From contig CAMOCI010000015.1 in assembly GCA_946610635.1 (NCBI GenBank), forward strand, positions 1-9,605: a stretch of 9,605 bases of DNA, in the 5' to 3' direction. Source of the stretch: an uncultured Clostridia bacterium. Lineage in GTDB: Bacteria; Bacillota; Clostridia; Christensenellales; UBA1242. The stretch's first letter is position 1. Every line of letters begins with the position of its first letter. Below are positions 6,573 through 9,605 of the stretch, in pieces. The notes below the pieces were generated by a model, which was not told the origin of the DNA, ran no database searches, and saw nothing but the letters and a program-made list of their open reading frames with translations. Made by a program: the position numbers and the translations under genes.

Positions 6573-7004
6573 TTATATTTGGTCTAACCTATGTTTATAT
6601 TTTCCACCCAAAAAATCTGTTTTGAAAAATATATTAAATATTTCTTTGGCTTTTTTAAAATCCGTATTTCTTTCTCCCAAACACAAACAGTTGCAATTGT
6701 TATGCATTCTTCCTTGTTCTGCCTGAACTTTATCAAAGCAAAGCACTGCCCTAATATTAGGACTACGATTAGCAACAATACTCATACCAATACCACTGCC
6801 ACAAATTAAAAGTAATTTATCTTTTTGTATATCACAATTATTCAAATAATAGTCAATGGCTTTTTTGCCATACATTACAAAACTATCTTGTGGCTCCAAT
6901 ATTTGAGCACCAATATCAACATATTCAATTTTGTTATCTTTAAAATGCTCTACAAACTTATTTTTTAAATTAAACCCTGCATGGTCACAACTAATAACTA
7001 TCAT
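6573..7004 (-). CDS. rpiB: Ribose-5-phosphate isomerase B
   Basis: A 143-residue cytoplasmic enzyme of the RpiB/LacAB family. It interconverts ribose 5-phosphate and ribulose 5-phosphate in the non-oxidative pentose phosphate pathway. Motifs in order are CDHAGF (Asp7, His8) at the N-terminus, then ICGSGIGMSIVANR with the proton-transferring Cys68 and the phosphate-binding glycine loop. RMHNNCN follows (His101 and Asn102, matching the ring-opening His and its Asn), then LGER, and the C-terminal GGKYKHRLDQI with the family's conserved basic residues. Full family length, nothing missing. The related LacA/LacB subunits act on galactose 6-phosphate, but no lactose genes are present. The start is set by AAAAGGAG just upstream. 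It probably shares a transcript with ftsY, 45 bases upstream, across the hairpin described separately, and ends at a strong terminator. Confidence 0.94.
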   Translation of the reverse strand: MIVISCDHAGFNLKNKFVEHFKDNKIEYVDIGAQILEPQDSFVMYGKKAIDYYLNNCDIQKDKLLLICGSGIGMSIVANRSPNIRAVLCFDKVQAEQGRMHNNCNCLCLGERNTDFKKAKEIFNIFFKTDFLGGKYKHRLDQI

Positions 7005-7018
7005 TTTACTCCTTTTGT

Positions 7019-7058
7019 ATTTTTTAATTTCTGTGCTGATGCACAGAAATTAAAAAAT
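7019..7058 (-). other. 18-bp perfect hairpin spanning the ftsY stop codon
   Basis: ATTTTTTAATTTCTGTGC (7019-7036) and its exact complement (7041-7058) enclose a 4-base loop. The 5' arm of the transcript contains the last ftsY codon and the TAA stop. The 3' arm ends two bases before the rpiB ribosome binding site. The T-run is on the 5' side and the A-run on the 3' side, the reverse of an intrinsic terminator on either strand, so a different role is likely, such as RNA stabilisation, processing or coupling of translation. Confidence 0.85.
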
Positions 7059-7946
7059 CCCATCTACAAACTCTTTTGCATCAAACGGCTGTAAATCGTC
7101 TATGCCTTCACCAACACCAACAAACACAACTGGCACATGAAGTTCATTTACAATAGGTATAACAATTCCACCCTTGCTAGTGCCATCTAATTTTGTTAAA
7201 ATAATACCATCTATGCCAACTGCATCGTTAAAATATTTAACTTGCGATAGTGCATTTTGACCTGTTGTAGCATCTAGAACAATGTATTTTTTATAATTTA
7301 CTTCACTCCAAGTTTTATCTACAACTCTATCAATCTTTTTAAGCTCTTCCATCAAGTTTTCTTTAACATGAAGTCTGCCAGCAGTATCAATAAGCACAAC
7401 ATCAACGCCTTTTGCTTTTGCGCTTGTTAAACCATCATACACAACACTTGCACTATCTGCGCCCTCGCCTTGTTTTACAATTTTAACTTTTGAGCGATTT
7501 GCCCATTCTGTAAGTTGGTCAGTTGCAGCTGCACGAAAAGTATCACCAGCAACAAGCATAACTTCTTTTTTTTGTGATTTGTAATAATTAGCCATTTTAC
7601 CAATGCTTGTTGTTTTACCAACACCGTTAACGCCAATTATAAGTAGTGCCATTGGATAATCATCTACCACTTCTTCGCCTTGATTAAGTATATCCAAAAT
7701 ACTTTCTTTTAAAATTGAAGTAAACTCATCTTGAGTTTTAATATGTGCCTTTTTGCATTTTTGTCTAACATCATCAATAATTTCCTGCGTTGTTTGAACG
7801 CCCATATCACTACCAATTAAAATTGCTTCCAAATCATCAAAAAACTCATCAGTAAGTTCACCCTTGCCAAAAATCATACTAAGTTTTTTGCTTAATGTTT
7901 CTTTTGTTTTTTTAAGTCCTGCAAATAAGTTTTTAAAAAATCCCAT
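7050..7946 (-). CDS. ftsY: Signal recognition particle receptor FtsY
   Basis: A 298-residue SRP-type GTPase. It docks ribosome-SRP complexes at the membrane so that membrane proteins can be inserted through SecYEG. The N-terminal MGFFKNLFAGLKKTKETLSK is amphipathic and basic and likely serves membrane binding; the long acidic A domain of some FtsY proteins is absent. The N domain runs to about residue 90. The G domain has the P-loop GVNGVGKTT (105-113), DTFRAAA (135-141), DTAGR (187-191), TKLDGTSKGG (251-260) and the closing GVGEGIDDLQPFD (277-289). All GTPase elements are intact. An in-frame ATG at 7994 would add 16 residues (MCYNYCVKIN...), but it lies inside the promoter. The ATG at 7946 has GGAG six bases upstream and gives the usual N-terminus. 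It follows smc, a common Firmicutes arrangement, but as a separate transcript. Confidence 0.96.
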   Translation of the reverse strand: MGFFKNLFAGLKKTKETLSKKLSMIFGKGELTDEFFDDLEAILIGSDMGVQTTQEIIDDVRQKCKKAHIKTQDEFTSILKESILDILNQGEEVVDDYPMALLIIGVNGVGKTTSIGKMANYYKSQKKEVMLVAGDTFRAAATDQLTEWANRSKVKIVKQGEGADSASVVYDGLTSAKAKGVDVVLIDTAGRLHVKENLMEELKKIDRVVDKTWSEVNYKKYIVLDATTGQNALSQVKYFNDAVGIDGIILTKLDGTSKGGIVIPIVNELHVPVVFVGVGEGIDDLQPFDAKEFVDGIF

Positions 7947-7982
7947 AAAATCTCCATGTTTATTGTTAATTTTTACGCAATA

Positions 7983-7991
7983 ATTATAACA
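7983..7991 (-). promoter_or_regulatory. Extended -10 promoter of ftsY-rpiB
   Basis: Minus-strand TGTTATAAT (7991-7983) is a perfect extended -10 element. The -35 region at the right distance is only A/T-rich (TATTAT). The predicted start near 7976 gives a 30-base leader and rules out translation from the ATG at 7994. The smc terminator just upstream fits an independent ftsY unit. Confidence 0.55.
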
Positions 7992-8041
7992 CAAGTAATT
8001 AAAAAATAATAATAATTTAAATTATAAATTTAATAAAATAT

Positions 8042-8073
8042 AAAAAAGCTATAATCTCTGTTGATTATAGCTT
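8042..8073 (-). terminator. Intrinsic terminator after smc
   Basis: AAGCTATAATC (8046-8056) and GATTATAGCTT (8063-8073) form a perfect 11-bp stem with a 6-base loop. On the minus strand the 3' arm continues into further T residues and an A/T-rich tail. It begins six bases past the smc stop codon. Confidence 0.88.
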
Positions 8074-8079
8074 CATTAT

Positions 8080-9605
8080 TTATGCCTGTGCGCCTGCTGA
8101 ATTATCAACTGCAATTGCTTCACTAAGTTTAACGCTAACAACTTTGCTAACACCTTTTTCTGGCATTGTTACACCATATAAGTTATCGGCAAGTTCCATT
8201 GTTGGCTTTCTGTGGGTAATAACAATAAACTGTGTTTCTGCACTAAACTTTTGCAAGTATTTTGCAAATCTGCCAACATTTGCATCATCTAGGGCTGCCT
8301 CGATTTCGTCTAACAATACAAATGGCATTGGCCTAAGTTTAAGTATTGCAAACAAAATTGCAATAGCAGTTAATGATTTTTCACCACCAGAAAGCAGTGT
8401 GATGCTTTGTAGTTTTTTGCCAGGTGGCTCAACTTTTATATCAACACCGGCTTCTAGTTCGTTACCACTTTCACTTGGCACAAGTTCTAGCGTTGCATTT
8501 CCACCACCAAAAAGTTCTTTAAACACCCTATTAAAGTTCATGTTAATAGTATCAAAGCTTGTTTGGAAGCGTGTTAACATTTCACTTGCAAGGTCAGATA
8601 TTATCTTTGTTAAATCGTTCTCTGCTTTTGTTAAATCTGCAACTTGAACTGAATATGTATCAAATCTTTCTTGATATATCTTACTATCTTCTATTGCATT
8701 AACATTTACATAACCAAGTCTATCAATAGCTTTTTTGGTTTCTACAGCATTTTTAAGTCCTTCTTCTAGGTCATAATTCTCTCTTTTGTATTCCATTGCG
8801 CTACTGTAATTTAAACCATACTCAGTTTCTACACGCTCTTGCATATTAGCAATATCTGTATCAATTTTTGTAAGGTTTACATTTTCTTGGAACAACTTGT
8901 CTTGCAATTTGTTTACTCTTGTTGTCAAATTAAGTCTGTTTTCATCCAAAACTTTAAGCTCTGCTTGCAAGCCATTTTTATATTCGCCCAAACTATCAAG
9001 TTTTGATTTAACTTCTGTTAACTTGTTATTTGTTTCAACATAATCAGCATCTTGTTGAGTTGCACTAATAACACTTTCTGCCTTTGCAATAATTTCGGCA
9101 TTATTAGCGATTTCTGTATTAATTTGTTCTAATTTTGCAGTTTTTTGCTCAATTTCTGCTTTGATACGCTCAATATCATTAAGTAGTGATGTGTTTTCAC
9201 TCTCTAAACTAGCAATGTTAATTTTTATATCCATAACCTTGCTATTGTACTCATCACGTTCTTTTTTTAAGTTTTCAAAGTTTTGTTGGCGTTTTTCTAT
9301 ACTTTTGTTTGCATTTTGTTTGTTGCCATCAATGCTACTTTTAAGCTCATCATTTTGTGCCAAACTTTGCTCTATTGCTTTTATCTTAACACTAACTTCT
9401 TTTGTTGAATTTTCAATTTCTTCAAGTTCTAACTCTGTTTGTGTTATGTTAGATAGCAACTGATTTTCGCTTTCTGATAATTTTGCAATATCAATTTTTA
9501 AATTACTGTTTTGAATATTTGTGCTATTAATTTTATTTTGCAGTTCTTCTAAATTTGCCCTAGTGCTTGCAATATCATTAGATAACGCAGATTTTTCTAG
9601 TTGCA
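8080..9605 (-). CDS. smc: Chromosome segregation protein SMC, C-terminal part (cut by window edge)
   Basis: The last 508 codons of smc; the frame stays open to the window edge, so the true start, Walker A motif, first coiled coil and hinge lie outside. SMC forms the ATP-driven ring, with ScpA and ScpB, that compacts and separates chromosomes. The upstream two thirds here are heptad-rich coiled coil (Glu/Lys/Asn/Leu, e.g. IERIKAEIEQKTAKLEQIN). The conserved GYVNVNAIEDSKIYQER segment marks the return to the head domain. The head has PPGKKLQ, the ABC signature LLSGGEKS (near 8379-8396), Walker B with D-loop PFVLLDEIEAALDDAN (near 8283-8330) and the switch VITHRK (near 8206-8223), followed by LYGVTMPEKGVSKVVSV. 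These fit SMC rather than SbcC or RecN. A terminator directly follows the gene. Confidence 0.96.
   Translation of the reverse strand, partial: QLEKSALSNDIASTRANLEELQNKINSTNIQNSNLKIDIAKLSESENQLLSNITQTELELEEIENSTKEVSVKIKAIEQSLAQNDELKSSIDGNKQNANKSIEKRQQNFENLKKERDEYNSKVMDIKINIASLESENTSLLNDIERIKAEIEQKTAKLEQINTEIANNAEIIAKAESVISATQQDADYVETNNKLTEVKSKLDSLGEYKNGLQAELKVLDENRLNLTTRVNKLQDKLFQENVNLTKIDTDIANMQERVETEYGLNYSSAMEYKRENYDLEEGLKNAVETKKAIDRLGYVNVNAIEDSKIYQERFDTYSVQVADLTKAENDLTKIISDLASEMLTRFQTSFDTINMNFNRVFKELFGGGNATLELVPSESGNELEAGVDIKVEPPGKKLQSITLLSGGEKSLTAIAILFAILKLRPMPFVLLDEIEAALDDANVGRFAKYLQKFSAETQFIVITHRKPTMELADNLYGVTMPEKGVSKVVSVKLSEAIAVDNSAGAQA

Noticed and set aside
7019..7058. Hairpin between ftsY and rpiB as an intrinsic terminator
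   Set aside because: There is no U-tract after the stem on either strand; the T-run is in the 5' arm and the A-run in the 3' arm.
7947..7994. 16-residue N-terminal extension of FtsY from the ATG at 7994
   Set aside because: The start lies within the extended -10 promoter, lacks a ribosome binding site, and the extension is not FtsY-like. The ATG at 7946 has GGAG and the usual N-terminus.
8144..8647. Plus-strand open frame of 167 codons opposite smc
   Set aside because: It is antisense to a conserved ATPase domain, has no ribosome binding site, and its composition mirrors smc codons. The same reasoning removes all other plus-strand frames in the window.
9457..9459. TTG at 9459 as the start of a separate coiled-coil gene
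   Set aside because: The frame stays open upstream to the window edge with the same coiled-coil composition, so this is the interior of smc.
1..9605. CRISPR array, tRNA/rRNA genes, insertion sequences or phage genes
   Set aside because: No regularly spaced repeats, tRNA-like cloverleaf, transposase frame, flanking target duplications or phage structural genes were seen.

Overview
This is an A/T-rich stretch in which every supported gene lies on the minus strand. The content points to a low-G+C Gram-positive bacterium, probably an uncultured member of the Clostridia. The evidence is an smc-ftsY pair, a Veg-family protein, a DUF3794/SPOCS-type protein, strong AAGGAGG-like ribosome binding sites on most genes, intrinsic terminators after nearly every unit, and a long Ig-like surface protein with a C-terminal membrane anchor. 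The genus cannot be named from this window. All genes read with the standard bacterial code.

Read in the direction of transcription (high to low coordinates), the window opens inside smc, of which only the C-terminal coiled coil and ATPase head half are present (9605-8080). A terminator follows it. Then comes ftsY (7946-7050) with its own extended -10 promoter, and rpiB (7004-6573). ftsY and rpiB are joined by an unusual 18-bp perfect hairpin that overlaps the ftsY stop codon and is not an intrinsic terminator. A strong terminator ends rpiB.

The middle holds two unrecognised genes, each apparently its own unit. One is a 66-residue Gly/Cys-rich hydrophobic protein (6343-6143). It is preceded by a leader of about 110 nt that can fold into a branched structure competing with a helix that hides the ribosome binding site. 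The other is a 282-residue Lys/Asn-rich protein with five predicted membrane segments (5960-5112). Palindromic half-sites lie upstream of it.

The left half carries a 1133-residue cell-surface protein with a signal peptide, nine Ig-like modules and a C-terminal transmembrane anchor (4847-1446). It has a textbook sigma-A promoter and its own terminator. Next is a probable two-gene unit: a cysteine-type glutathione peroxidase (1297-824) and a Veg-family protein (756-514), followed by a terminator. The window ends in the N-terminal part of a SPOCS/DUF3794 protein (356-1).

The genes do not form one obvious pathway. smc and ftsY serve chromosome organisation and membrane protein targeting, rpiB serves the pentose phosphate pathway, and the peroxidase serves thiol-based peroxide defence. 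The best candidate for something undescribed is the small Cys-rich gene together with its structured leader. No RNA genes, mobile elements, CRISPR arrays or insertion sequences were seen. No gene-free gap exceeds about 265 bases.
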